Assembly (NCBI GenBank): GCA_014529385.2
Contig: CM043953.1
Location: 109,002,549-109,066,548, forward strand
DNA length: 64,000 nucleotides
Reading direction: 5' to 3'
DNA from: Adiantum capillus-veneris
Taxonomy: Eukaryota; Streptophyta; Polypodiopsida; Polypodiales; Pteridaceae
The translations under genes and the position numbers were made by a program. Below the pieces are notes generated by a model, which was not told the DNA's origin, ran no database searches, and was given only the letters and a program-made list of their open reading frames with translations. The stretch's first letter is position 1; every line of letters begins with the position of its first letter. Positions 11,231 through 22,452 of this stretch are shown in pieces.

Positions 11231-12239
11231 CTACTTCGGTTGCTCAGTTACCTGAGCTCTAACACTCCTATGAAACATCAATGTCGAGCCTAAATCGGAA
11301 GGTAGGCAATGAGCTGGCTCCAAACAAGCACTAAAAACTTCCCGATCCTTCTCACAACTGATGCAATGTGTACGTAGTAGTAAACATTGTGCTGCCAATG
11401 TCTCAACTCCTGTAAAACAATCCAACATAGCATCTCCCATGTCTGTGAAGGTACCTAGTAGCCATCTACAAAAAAAAAAGTAACCTTTAGATTTATTATA
11501 CCTATAATTTTATAGGAACAATCAGAAAAATCTCCAAAAAGTTTCTACCACTTGGCAAACGCTGGACTCCTCACAACACCTCTACGATAAGGCTGGCCCA
11601 TACGATCAAGCGTCCACTGTGTGGAATATGAACCTAGTAGCTTCATCCACAACATGTCGTCATCTGCAGAGAAGCCACGTACATTTGCTACAATCTCTCC
11701 ATCCGCTCGATCGTACCTCTGAAGCCGACACCCACCAGTTCTAGGGGGTGAAAAAATGACCAACAACAAAGTACCAACCTACAAATGGAAGTAAAACATT
11801 ATTTTTTGACATGCAAACATCGAAGTTACTATTCATTATCAAAACAAAAAAAAACCATACCCCCTCTAAATAGTCGTGAATAGTTGTACATTTAGACTCT
11901 GGCAGCCGTATGTACAATATTCTCAACAACTGGAAACCAGCTCCCTCTGCCTTCGAAGTGACAATGGAAAGATGTTCTGCACGACATGTCGCCACAACCA
12001 TGCCATTAACCAAAAGAAACTCGATTTCCAGAAGGAATGCAGCATCCACAAGCTCACTTGGCTCCATAAAGGAACCCCACCCATGCTAGCTGCATGTGGC
12101 CTAGTGTGTATGGGAAAGGCCATGTACACCAAATGTACGCCACCCAATCTCAATTTGGGGTTCATTTGCCTTGCTCTTGATAGAGAGCACAAGAATCTAC
12201 GTAGTGAATGCATAGAACTGCATGCAATCTTTGTTAGCA
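11231..12239 (-). other. Amino-methyltransferase-like domain part (exons 9-11)
   Basis: The order of motifs fits the permuted N4/N6 amino-methyltransferase family, which transfers methyl from S-adenosylmethionine to DNA bases. Exon 9 has an ELVDAAFLL helix, a GMVVATC strand and an AEGAGFQLLR segment, as seen after the catalytic motif. Exon 10 ends RRGVVRSPAFAKW and joins exon 11 in phase to LLGTFTDMG and then DCFTGVET (11422-11399), matching the SAM-binding D-x-F-x-G-x-G-T with the second glycine as glutamate, followed by CEKD. The catalytic DPPY is not intact in any frame; the nearest is PFPY near 12106-12121. Stops and frame changes in the first third of exon 9 suggest loss of activity. Confidence 0.55.
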
Positions 12240-14779
12240 CTAAAATTGTACACATAACTATGATTGTAAATTAGCATAGCTTACCTGTCATTGCACAACA
12301 CATCTGGAATAGCCTTTGCCAACTCTTTGGCACTAGCATGCACTACAAGGTGGTGTGGCTCTACATGCATATCTGTATGTAGCAACATAAGATCAATATA
12401 TCTTTCAAGAAATACTAAAGAGAACAACACAACATTAACCATTTTCACGTACCTGGATGGTTATCTCCTAAAACTTTGTCCATGTCTGATAGGTCCTCGT
12501 AGCCCTTCCATGTGATGGTGAACATGGAGGGGACTCCTGGATGCCCCCCACTGGTCTTGGAGTGAAGGATAGTGTCGGTAAACTGTGGCTCATAGCACCA
12601 AGGCTATGAGCACTATCGCTGACTTCTACAGAATACTCCGCAACCACATGCTCGCTCTCACTACCACTGGAAACTACAGCCCTCTTCTTTCTCTTCCCAC
12701 GTTGCTTGTCAGCCGGTTGTGCTTGCGAGTCTTTCTTTGAGGTTTGTTTCTTCTTGTCTGGTTTCTTTGATGTGTTTGGAGATAGACCATCCTCTATCAC
12801 AACCGCTTTCTTCTGTGATGCAGTATGCTCCGCTATTAATTAAAAAAGAACAGTTATTGAGCACATGTTGTATTGCTTCATGGCAAAGGTAAAAACTATA
12901 TAGAATGATACCTATGTATAAATCTTTCTCTTTGGGTGGGTACTCCTTGTCCCGGTAGTCCATCCACCAAGGACACTTGAGCCACGTTCCCTTTGGACGC
13001 AAGTCATCTATCCACTCGTCAAGATATAAGCCTGTCTCCTCTCTCTCCCACATGCACCATGCATCACTGGTGTGCTTGGAATAGGAAAGACAAGAGCATC
13101 TCTCCACCATCTACAGGACAGAACACAATGTTTTGAGCCACCAAGAACTAGATTAGTGTGTCCTACTACACTCTTAATTTGTCAATTAAAGATGTCAAAC
13201 TTGTACAACAAGCGTCGTGCCGTACAAGCAAAGTGGGGTTGCTCTTCGGGATCCTGTGTGGACTTGATCCGAGCACTCCACTTCTTGAAGGCCTTCTCAA
13301 AGTGCCTGCATCTGTATGTCAGTAATGTGTGGGCAGCTGTGCAACCATGCCTACCTTCAGCCTTCTCATGTTCGATAGAAACATCATGATTCTCGGGCTC
13401 CATTTTCTTGGCCATCTCAAGCACTCTCCTATAGCAAATAATAAGTCATAAGTTACATTATCGACAAATTGCTAGTTGATGCACATAATCACTAAATATA
13501 ACCTTTACAATTTCCACCAATACCCATGATATCGAAGCCACTGGATCCAATCCTTCTCCGTCAAACCGATGCCATTCTCCTTCAAGGATGCATCCAAGCC
13601 TTGGAACAAATCAAGCAAGCGGCACTGCCTAGCAAAGGAAAAGCGAGACTTATTTTTTATTGCTACATAATAAAACGAGAAATATATTAAATGATTTAAA
13701 TGACTTTTACTTACTCTTTCGAGCTAAAGCGTGCACGTGCAACCTCTGCCACTCCCGAGGGTGTCATTTTTGTGGTCTTCTCGCCCCAACCTGTAAATGA
13801 TATAAATTTCCGGAAAAAATCGTTGCCATTCTGTGGATTTTCAATGGTGGCTATCTCAAGCCCTTTGCACGTAAAGTATTGCTTCGTTTGAGATAGTGCT
13901 AGATTGATGTTTTCCTATGATGGGTGCTTTTCACAAGCCAAGCTCCCATACCCCTCTTCTCTCGTCCCCACCCCATGAAAACCCCCTCTTAGGGAGGGAG
14001 TGATAAAAGGCATTGGAAAAAGTAAGAAAAAAATAAAGTATGATTATCTAAATATATAAGAAAGGTAAAATAGGCCACCTCATGCCTGCGGGGTAGCCCA
14101 TCCCCACCTTGCCTCCTTTTTCTTCACTGTTGCCCCGCTGGGTGTCCCTTTTCCTCTCCTCCACTCAAAAGGTCAACCCCCTCTCTCTTCCCCTTGTCCT
14201 TTCTCCTTTCTCTCTCCCCTCAAGCTACCCCACCTCTCACCAATAATGCATTATAACTCACCAATAATGCACCCCAACTCACATGCAACTTACCCTATCT
14301 TCCAAAATAGTATACCCCACCCACTCTTTCTCTCTCCTATCATATCCCATGACCCAAATACCCCCCTCTCTCTCTAAAGGGCGCCATGTCTCTTGTCTTG
14401 TAGCTAAATAACCCCCCCCACACTCACACACACTCAGTTTCACTGAAAAAGGTGCCCACAGACCCATCCCCACCTGATGGTTACCTGATTTTTCTTGTGT
14501 TCACACACATCTGCACACAGATTCACCTCTGAACACACTCCCCTCTTGTAATTACTTTATTCTCCATGTCACCTCTCACTTTTTTTCATCAACCCATCTC
14601 TCTCTCTTAGTCTCTCTCTCATGAGACTGCTGTTCTGGCACATATACACACAGCCAGACAAGTGGGGCCCACAGTCACATGGCCTATGTAGATAATGATT
14701 TCTTCATTTCTAAATTCTAGAATTTCTCCCCCCTCCTCCCCTATATAAAGAGGGGTCACCATCCCACTAAATACACACA

Positions 14780-14890
14780 CACCATCACCAAAGAGTACAC
14801 TATGCACTGTGTGTGCCTAGTGCACACACACACACACCATCACCAACGAGTACACTATGCACTGTGTGTGCCTAGTGCACACACACACAC
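14780..14890. repeat. 55-bp tandem duplication in LTR leader
   Basis: The block containing GTACACTATGCACTG followed by a (CA)n run occurs at 14795 and again at 14850, two near-identical copies just downstream of the TATA box. Confidence 0.85.
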
Positions 14891-15281
14891 ACCCACACCA
14901 TCACCATCACCGCAATCACCATGCTCATCTTGAGCATGATCTCTACACCCTTGGGCTATGGAAGATGAAGGGAAACTAAATGAAGGATGATGGCCATAAC
15001 CCTCGTGCGAGTCTTCGCCATCAACTCCCACCTATCCGCCATGTGCTCTACCACGCTCTCCCTTCTCATTCCCCTACCCTATGCTCCCCATTTCATCGCC
15101 TTATTCTCTAAATAAAGCTTGAGGTTTTGTGAGTATGTTTTCTTGCAATGTTTTGCCCATGTGAGGTGTGCGGAATCGCCACCTAGTCTTGTGTTTGGAG
15201 TGAGCTTGTGTATGTGTGAAGGGTGTGCGGATTCGCCATCCTTTTGTGGTGCCTAAGTACTAAGCCGCAATACCCCCTCCC

Positions 15282-15326
<45 letters not shown>

Positions 15327-15415
15327 TGATCTCATTCCCTTTCGTCTTCATCATTACTCCCAAGCATCCATCTCTCTTGGATGAAAACTTTGTTATGGTG
15401 GTGTGTTGTTTGCGT

Positions 15416-15434
15416 CCTAGCCGCTGAAGCTAGG
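15416..15434 (+). other. Conserved LTR U5 hairpin, copy 2
   Basis: CCTAGC and GCTAGG pair around a 7-base loop and are followed by TGGTGCCCC, as at 2761. Confidence 0.6.
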
Positions 15435-15679
15435 TGGTGCCCCCTGTTTGCTTTACCATGACAGGCTCGAGGCGCGCCATTCGGTCCCCGGTGTTTTGGA
15501 GGCCGTCGGGGTTCGGGGTTCGCTTTGCTCCCGTCACCTCGTATGCGTCAGGTGCCAACTCGTAGTCAAAACTCCCTTTTGATGGCATCCCTTCCGTTTT
15601 ACCACTAAACATATGATCAAACTCTTCCTATCATTTTCCAAGGACTCAATCAAAATACACATAATAAGATTTTGCAATC

Positions 15680-16731
15680 AAAACATATTCTCATTTAGCA
15701 TTGGTTTAAAGCATACCTTCAAAAGTATTTGCGCAAGGGCATCCATTGGAAATTTTAGCCACTTTGACTTCTTTAGACCTCTAAAATTCAAAGCCCTTTC
15801 TGCTGCCAAATGCGCTCTTTCAGGGAATTTTTGCAAAAGTGAAGTAGGGTCCGCGAACCCTATATTTCTCATCATGAAAATATCATGAGCAGCTATGTGA
15901 GGCACTGAAACCCTCGTGGCCCTGTTTAACACTCGATTGTAATTTATATAGTTAAAAAATAAGATGCCTTTACATTCACAAAAAAAAATGGGCTCACCTA
16001 TTGATCATTCCCAAAACCAATAGAAACTCCGCTGTCTCATCCATGGGGCTGAAAATCAACTAGAACGCACTCCACCTTTGGTGCCTTCTCAATTGGGATG
16101 TCATTCTGGTCATCCATTGCATCCATGCCTCGAATCGATGATTACCATCCCAAATCACAAAGTACCTCTCGACCATGTGACTAAGCTCGGGGATTTGACG
16201 AAGCTCCTCATCCAAATCATATGACATTGCAAAATCCCTCGAAGCGTGACCACGACGAGAAAATTGTTTGTGATCCTCCCCAAGAATCCGTTCGCTAACA
16301 ATAAATCTTGCCATGGTTGGTTGGTAGCTTTTGTTTGCAATGGAGAATTGCAAATCGGCCACATGGTCATCATGCGTGCGGATGGCGGGGTTTGAAAGAA
16401 GTCAACATAGAGGCAAGCGTGGAAGTTTGCTATCGTATGGTACTCTATGAGAATCCACCTAGCCCAATGAAATGTGCTTGTCGACAACATTTCCAAACGA
16501 TTCATCTCTTACATCTTCAATAGCGGTACCTGTTTCCACACAAATACTGGGTCCGGCGCTTGATTGTCTTGTTCCATCCACTCTAGTTACGATGGACACA
16601 ATGCGATCTAAAGAACTCAAGGCTTGAGATTGTTCAATATCCTGTGTGCATAGCGGAGGGACTTCTTGTGACATAGTAACATCAACCTCATCCACGGAAC
16701 CAGTATATTTGGATTGATTTCTTGTTCTCAT
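15680..16731 (-). other. ParB-like domain part (exons 1-2)
   Basis: The start ATG at 16731 opens a polar 90-residue leader. Three frame changes follow, near 16470, 16390 and 16110, with a fourth near 16050. The pieces together read like a ParB/Srx-fold domain: an HVADLQFSI segment near 16365 (helix preceding the fold core), a Y-F-V-I-W-D strand, GNHR at 16146-16135 followed by FEAW, then a strand with VECVLVDF near 16060 and an FLLVLGMIN helix. In ParB proteins the GxxR box contacts nucleotide and DNA. Exon 1 ends at a GTGAGC donor and joins exon 2 in phase to ATRVSVPHIAAHDIF. Domain call from motif order; the biochemical role in a plant is unknown. Confidence 0.6.
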
Positions 16732-16893
16732 GCTTGCGCTAAAGAATTAAAGAAGATAGATATAGGATGATCTATGGGAAATTGGAGGTAAGAGTTTGAG
16801 ATGTAAACAAGAGAAAACTTGACAGAGAGAAAGAGAGAGATCTGTGCAATAGAAGAAAATAGAGATGAGGAAAGTGAAAAGAGAAGGTCAATG

Positions 16894-16906
16894 CACTTTA
16901 TAAAGA
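16894..16906 (-). promoter_or_regulatory. Candidate TATA box of the ParB gene
   Basis: CTTTATAAAG reads the same on both strands and lies about 165 bases upstream of the minus-strand ATG at 16731, giving a plausible 5' UTR of about 130 bases. No experimental support. Confidence 0.35.
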
Positions 16907-16954
16907 TTTCATTTTTATTTATTAATTTTAATTTTATAATTTTATTATTTTGTC

Positions 16955-17460
16955 CTTGTGTGTGTGTGAGAGAGAGGAAGGTGAAGGTGTGTGTGTGTGT
17001 GTTGACGTGTGCGTGTGTGTGCGTTTGTGTGTTGGCGTGTGTGTGTGTGTATGTGTGTGCGCGTGCACGCGTGTGTGCATATCGTGGGCGTGTGCATGTG
17101 TGTCACACACACACACACGCTGGCGTTTGTGTGTGTGTGTGCACACACACGTGCTGCATGTAGGCACGTGTGCGTTTGTGTGCATATTGTGGGCATGTGC
17201 GTGTGTGTGTCACACATGCACACGTTGGCGTTTGTGTGTGTGTGTGTGCACACACATGCGTTGCATGGAAGTGCGTATGTGTGGTGTACACACACACACG
17301 CTGGCACACACACGCCAGTGTGTGTGTACACACACGTGTGCGCCTATGTGTGTGTGTTTGTGTGTGTGTGTGCACACATACGCGCCTTCGTGGCGCGTGT
17401 GTGTGTTTGTTCATACGCACACATACGCTTTTTGCAACATGTGTGTGTGGACACACACAC
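16955..17460. repeat. GT/CA alternating purine-pyrimidine tract
   Basis: About 500 bases of mostly alternating TG, CA and CG steps, switching between GT-rich and CA-rich blocks, so parts can pair with each other. The long reading frames across it on both strands (Cys/Val/His/Thr only) are products of composition, not genes. Confidence 0.85.
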
Positions 17461-17835
17461 GTGGCAGTCCACGTGGACACGAATGGCACCGCGTGTCCAT
17501 GTGGAATTGCCACGTGTACCTTCGGGCGCGGACGGTACACGTGGCATGCAATGTGGCCACACAGACTCGTGTCGGCCACGTGGCTTGCCACGTGTACTCC
17601 ATTGGGTGACAGTAATCGTGGCACACCATGTGGCGCGTTTCTAGGCACCACATGGCATGACAAGTGTACTATCGACCACCGATAGTACACGTGGCAGGCC
17701 ACATGGCCGACGCGCTACCTGCGTGGCAGTGCACGTGGCTGCGTGGCCTGCCACCTGTACCATTGGCTAACGACGGTACACATGGACACGCGTGGCCAGC
17801 GTGGCCAGCGTGTCCACATGGACTGCCACGTGTGT
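17145..17835. promoter_or_regulatory. Cluster of CACGTG (G-box) motifs
   Basis: About a dozen CACGTG hexamers fall in 700 bases, many as CCACGTGG, TGCCACGTGTAC or GTACACGTGGCA, plus several CACATGG variants. Facing pairs such as those near 17509 and 17537 form imperfect inverted repeats. CACGTG is the core bound by plant bZIP and bHLH factors. The cluster lies between two divergent gene-like units, so a regulatory role is possible, but derivation from the neighbouring GT/CA repeat is an equally good explanation. Confidence 0.45.
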
Positions 17836-17849
17836 GTCGTCCATGCGTA

Positions 17850-19014
17850 GAAAGTAGCTCTGATGGACTAAACACTCCACGCACTAACCTTGCGGAGAGC
17901 AAGAATGGTAGTTGGATAGCAGGGGAGGGTTTTCGTAAACGCATTTTATTATATGATGCATGTACAACCAACCTTGCGAATTCCATCTTATAGAGCATAA
18001 AGGCCATTTCGTACAGTAATTGAAAACACATTGGGAAGGGTCCATCAATACAAAAGCTTACAGAAGGCCATGAAAAACGTCTTAGCCAAGTAATAAGAGC
18101 AGTGAATGCGGCTACTGAGGGCACTCCAATGTATAAACAACCAACTCCATTAACAGGAGATAAGGAGACATCAAGGCAAAAACACAAGCCAAATGAGGTT
18201 ATCAACGTGGAAGATGATGCATCGCATAGGCCTGAGTACAGCTTGATCACCAAAGATCGCAAGAAGTGTGTAAGACCACGTAAGATCAACTTTGCAGAAG
18301 AAGGGATATGACAAACCCCAAAATGAAGTATAGGTTCTGGTGGGCAGTATGTAGTTGAGCGGAAGGTCAATGAGGAAATGTGGGCCATACGCCAAACTCC
18401 ACAAGGTAGTAGGGTCACATGTAGCGGCACGCCAAGAGGAGGACGCAGGTGTGAATGCAGTATAGCAGGTTTTAGCCTTGGTATACCAGCCCCATCTTTT
18501 GAAGGATATAGAAAACATACAAATGGTGTGGTGCGTCAATGGTTTTGGTTTTGTCCGGATCATGTCTTGCATTGCCATATAGTAGACCAAAACATTGAGC
18601 CGCAGCCTCATCATCCACCACACACTTGGCCCGTGCATGTAGGCACCAACCTATCGAAGGATGAGGTGCAAATATTGCATGAAGGGGGGGTATCAAGTGG
18701 AGCTCAGCAAAGAAGGAGTATCTAATGTAATTCCAGGTGCTCCTGCACAAAATATGACAAACTCTCCTTTCAAGTCAAAATACACATCCACTCTTGAAGG
18801 CAGTATAAGAGCCACAGTGCGAGATGGTCTCCATGTACGGTATCGGACTTCCATTTTCGAGGATGCTGCTCACAAGATCAGTTTAGCACTAGCCCTGAGA
18901 GCGAAGGTCATAGAAGAGATATGCGTAGCAGATGGTGTTAACGAGGTCTTCAAAGTAGAGACCAAAAGTGAAGATGGTCATGTCGGGATGTACAAAGTTT
19001 GTATTAGCAACTAG
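17850..19014 (+). pseudogene. Unrecognised gene, exon-like, one G-run frameshift
   Basis: The main open stretch runs from about 18332 to 19014 in two frames that meet at a G7 run at 18684-18690; removing the shift gives about 225 residues ending CISN. Upstream, 17850-17993 and 18102-18311 hold further coding-looking frames, with a lysine/arginine-rich end (KDRKKCVRPRKINF). The first long exon has a C-E-C pair, an aromatic/Cys/His-rich segment (RQWFWFCPDHVLHCH) and HTWPVHVGT; the second has DAAHKISLALALRAK. I do not recognise a family. It is transcribed away from the ParB gene, and start, introns and function are unresolved. Confidence 0.4.
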
Positions 19015-20112
19015 CCATCGTGCACATGTCCAAACTTCATGGAACGGGTGTCAAAGCAAAAACCATATCTTGCATGTAAACATTTGTATTTTATTTATTT
19101 GTGTGTGATAGGGCTAAGCCAAAATGAGAACATGTTTATCCATCAAGCAATCCTAGCAGATGTTGATATCTTCACGGCACTGAGCCGAAGCCAGACTTAT
19201 CCAGGCAAGGATGCATAGCATCTATCAATTCTCACTTTTTCTTAGTATGCTTTACCTACACAACTGTACTACATTCTAATTTTATCTTATGATGGCCACA
19301 TTTGGATACATTCATTTGCAGTTTTTTTCCATATTTGAGAAGTGGTTGTTTATGTCTCAAATTGTGTATAAAGTAATATAACATTTCCACAGTGGCTATA
19401 AATTGCCATAGCTTGAATTATTTTTGTGAAAGCATCCACTAGCTTCCTAGCACACCTCTCTCCGGCACTCGGCCACCCCCTACGCATATGGGACTTTGTA
19501 CCACCACGTGGCACTCTCTTGTGAGAGCACACTCCAAAGCCTTCAAAAACTCAAAATTACTTTTATAAAACCCCAAAAGTTTTTTTAAAAAATCATCTAT
19601 GCTTCCCCAATTTAAACTGCCTGCCAGTTGCCACCCGCCAATCCGATTCTCAAGCAGTCAAATATCGCTAAGAGGTAATGATCCAAACTTTTAGCTTACC
19701 AATCCATGCCGGCCTTCAAGATTTTCCAAGACCCCGAACTGAGGTGGCAAAAATCGGGAAAACCATCTGTGGTTAACTCCGGACAAATGCATCCAGCTTC
19801 TGTGACTTCATGCTCTTGGCTCTATTTGACATGCAATCAATTCCTCCTAGCTCCCTATGATGCATACCCTACTCTAGAACCTTGTCGAGGCTCAAAAGAC
19901 ACCAGATTGCATGATTCCCCATGTGGTCAGGTTGGCACCAGCCTAGCCCCCGGAAATACTTCAACTGATCATAAACTGCAATCCGTGGTTGTGATCTGCA
20001 ATCTAAAAGGACAGGTGGGCTCCATAAATAGAGCACTAGACGCCTTTACCATGACTTCCACTTGGACCACCTATCCCTAGATGCCCTATCCGGCAAGAAT
20101 CTGCCACATAAT
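19015..20112. other. No gene recognised; left flank of copia A1
   Basis: A 124-residue plus-strand frame at 19706-20080 has no recognised domain. The sequence may belong to the gypsy remnant that resumes at 25319 after copia A1. Confidence 0.35.
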
Positions 20113-20435
20113 TGTAAAGAATGAGGATGCAAGAGAGCTACACAAGACAAGCACAAAGCACACAGAGATGGAAAGCTTCTTCTTCTTCTTCACAGAAAAG
20201 AGAGTACAAAAATGACTAAGTGCTAAAGCTGAAAAGTAGCACATATGTACATGCGGTCACTAAGTGTGAACTCGCTAGAAGCGTACTAGGCTGGCACTAT
20301 AAGTGTAGTCCAGCTATAGAATCACTGGCAGAGATCCTCCGTGTCGGTCACCTAATGCGCCAGTGAGTAAATGCCGTAAGCGGCCAAGACCTGTAGTGGA
20401 TGCCAGCTCAAGGTGTAGAGCTCGACATCTCAACA
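20113..20435 (-). repeat. 3' LTR of copia A1
   Basis: 323 bp, TG...CA ends, next to the purine tract at 20436-20446. Near-identical to the LTR at 24991. Confidence 0.93.
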
Positions 20436-22231
20436 CTCCCCCTCGAGCTCTGCATGTCGCAGAGTCCAAGCATAGTCCGGAAACGTCGAAGCTTCTCAGC
20501 TCCGAGGGCCTTGGTAAAGATATCTGCTATCTGCTCCTCTGTGCTACCGTAGACCAAGTCGATGTCGCCCGCCAACACTCGCTCTCAAACGTAGTGGTAA
20601 TGGACCTCTATGTGTTTGGTCCTAGCATGGAACACTGGGTTCCTAGCCAACTGCATGCTGCTGAGGTTGTCACAATCAATGACAATCTGCTGGTCCACCT
20701 GCACTCCCAAGTCCTCAAGTAATGTGCGTAGCCAAGCTACCTCGCACGCCGCAACTGTTGCACCTCTGTACTCGGCCTCTGTGCTCGATAAAGCAACCGT
20801 AGGCTGCTTTTTGCTGCTCCAAGTAACAGCAGCACTCCCAAAAGAGAACATGAAGCCACTCGTAGATCTCCTATCAACAATGCTACCTGCCCAATCTGCA
20901 TCTGTATACCCATACAATGCTAATGGCATATCTGCTGCATAGAACAATGCGTAGTCAAGAGTCCCTTGCACATACCTAAGTGTGCGTCGTACTCCATCCA
21001 AATGTGTCTTCCTCAGAAGCTGCATGAACTGACTCTCCAAGCCTACTGTGTAGCTCAAGTCTGGCCTCGTGATAGTCAAGTAGATTAGACTACCCACAAT
21101 CTTCCTGTACATGTTGACATCCTCAACAACATCACCCTTCTCTGCACTCAGCTTTGCATTCACATCCAAGGGAATAGAAATTGGCTTACAATCAGCCATA
21201 CCATACTTTGACAACATGTCCAAAGCATATTGTCTCTGTGACAGCCATACACCCTCTGGAGTCGTGATCACCTCAATGCCAAGAAAGTAGCGCAACTCGC
21301 CCAAATCTTTCATTTCAAACTCCTGTTTGAGAAGACCCTTCACATGGTCAATCTCCATAGCATTGTCACCCACAATAATAAGGTCATCTACATATATGGT
21401 AATGACCACAATCCCCACATCACTCTCACGTACATAGAGTGAATGATCAGCATGAGCTCTCCTAAAACCAATACGGACAAGATACTTGGCAATCCTGTCA
21501 TACCATGCTCTGGAGCCCTGCTTCAAACCATACAAAGCTTTGAGAAGCCTGCATACATAATCTGGGTAACCTGGATCGACATAACCAGGTGGCTGATCCA
21601 TATACACTTCCTCTTGCAACTCACCATTCAAGAAGGCATTCTTTACATCCATTTGATGCATAATCCATCCTCTAGATGCAGCCACTGCTATGACAGCTCT
21701 CACAATCGTCATCTTTGCCACTAGAGCAAAGGTCTCCTCATAGTCTATGCCATACGTCTTTGCATAACCCTTTGCGACCAGCCTTGCCTTGTGACGCTCA
21801 ATGTTACCATCAGCCTTATGCTTGGTTTTATACACCCATTTACAGCCAATAGCTTTCTTGCCACTTGGTAATGGCACCAACTCCCATGTGTCGTTTGCTT
21901 CCAATGTAGTCATCTCTTCATTCATTGCATCATCCCAATGCACATTTCCAACTGCATCCTCAAAACATGTGGGCTTCACATCCTGTATCACCTTAGCCAT
22001 GTAGGCTTGGTGATGCGCTAGATACCCATCATAAGTCAATTTTTGAACTGGATTTCTAACTCTATTAGATCTGCGTGGTCCTGGGTCACTCCTTTGCCCT
22101 CTAGCATCTTGTTGTACTTTCCTTACACCAGGTGTCCTGACAGCCAAAATTCCAAATTCCTCATCAAGACTTTGTTCAGAACCATTTGAATCCATGTCTA
22201 CATATGAAAAACCTGATGATGCATCAGCCAT
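20436..22231 (-). pseudogene. Copia A1 reverse transcriptase - RNase H
   Basis: A long open frame of 548 residues (22231-20585) has the RVT_2 order: WELVPLPSGKK, GIDYEETF, QMDVKNAFLNGEL, LYGLKQ, the YVDD catalytic box, MKDLGELRYFLG, then RNase H with TDADWAGS, STSGF and STEAEYRG. It stops at 20585 at TGA where A2 has CGA (Arg); the last 50 codons follow in frame to the purine tract. Nearly intact apart from this nonsense change. Confidence 0.9.
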
Positions 22232-22452
22232 AAAGGGAGGTTCATCAACCTTTTCCTTTCCTTTTCGTGATACATTCCCTATACCTGTTGGTGGAGTACC
22301 TGCGTACGTAGTCTACCATTCCATGGTTTCTCAACAGAGCCACGAGAAGAGGACTCTTGTGGTCCACTCAAAACCTGTGACTGTGGCCTCACATTTTGTA
22401 CAACCACATCATCTTTTACATCAGCCCCAATAGTGCCATGTGCATTACTGTA

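Larger units (their letters stand above)
13970..15536 (+). repeat. LTR-like sequence within an intron of the ParB gene
   Basis: A TATA box (CTATATAAAG near 14742), a polyadenylation-like AATAAA near 15111 and a U5 block with the conserved hairpin at 15416-15434 follow in LTR order. The U5 ends with CGCTTTGCTCCCGTCA at 15536, as in the G1 and G3 LTRs. It also holds (TC)n at about 15289-15323. I infer a solo or truncated LTR inserted between exons 2 and 3; the left end is not defined and no target duplication was found. Confidence 0.5.
11231..16731 (-). pseudogene. Multi-exon ParB-like / amino-methyltransferase fusion gene, frame broken
   Basis: At least eleven exons can be placed on the minus strand with GT-AG borders: 16731-15998, 15921-about 15680, 13914-13715, 13628-13509, 13428-about 13185, 13110-12912, 12832-12453, 12372-12285, 12239-11861, 11740-11552 and 11465-11231. 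Many junctions keep codon phase (for example exons 1-2, 3-4, 4-5, 6-7, 7-8 and 10-11). The product would be about 990 residues: a ParB/sulfiredoxin-like N-terminal domain, a long unrecognised middle with a lysine-rich segment in exon 7, and a C-terminal methyltransferase-like domain. Such ParB-methylase fusions are known in bacteria and phages. Frame breaks occur in exons 1, 7 and 9 and at the 9/10 junction, several at C or G runs, so either decay or consensus error is possible. An LTR occupies the intron between exons 2 and 3. A divergent plus-strand gene begins about 1.1 kb upstream. Confidence 0.6.

Noticed and set aside
12334-12350. CACTACAAGG as a CACTA terminus
   Set aside because: It lies inside a coding exon of the ParB-methyltransferase gene and lacks subterminal repeats or a partner end.
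16945-17702. Frames of over 200 residues on both strands rich in Cys, Val, His and Thr
   Set aside because: Produced by alternating GT/CA repeats; all frames are open and composition explains them.
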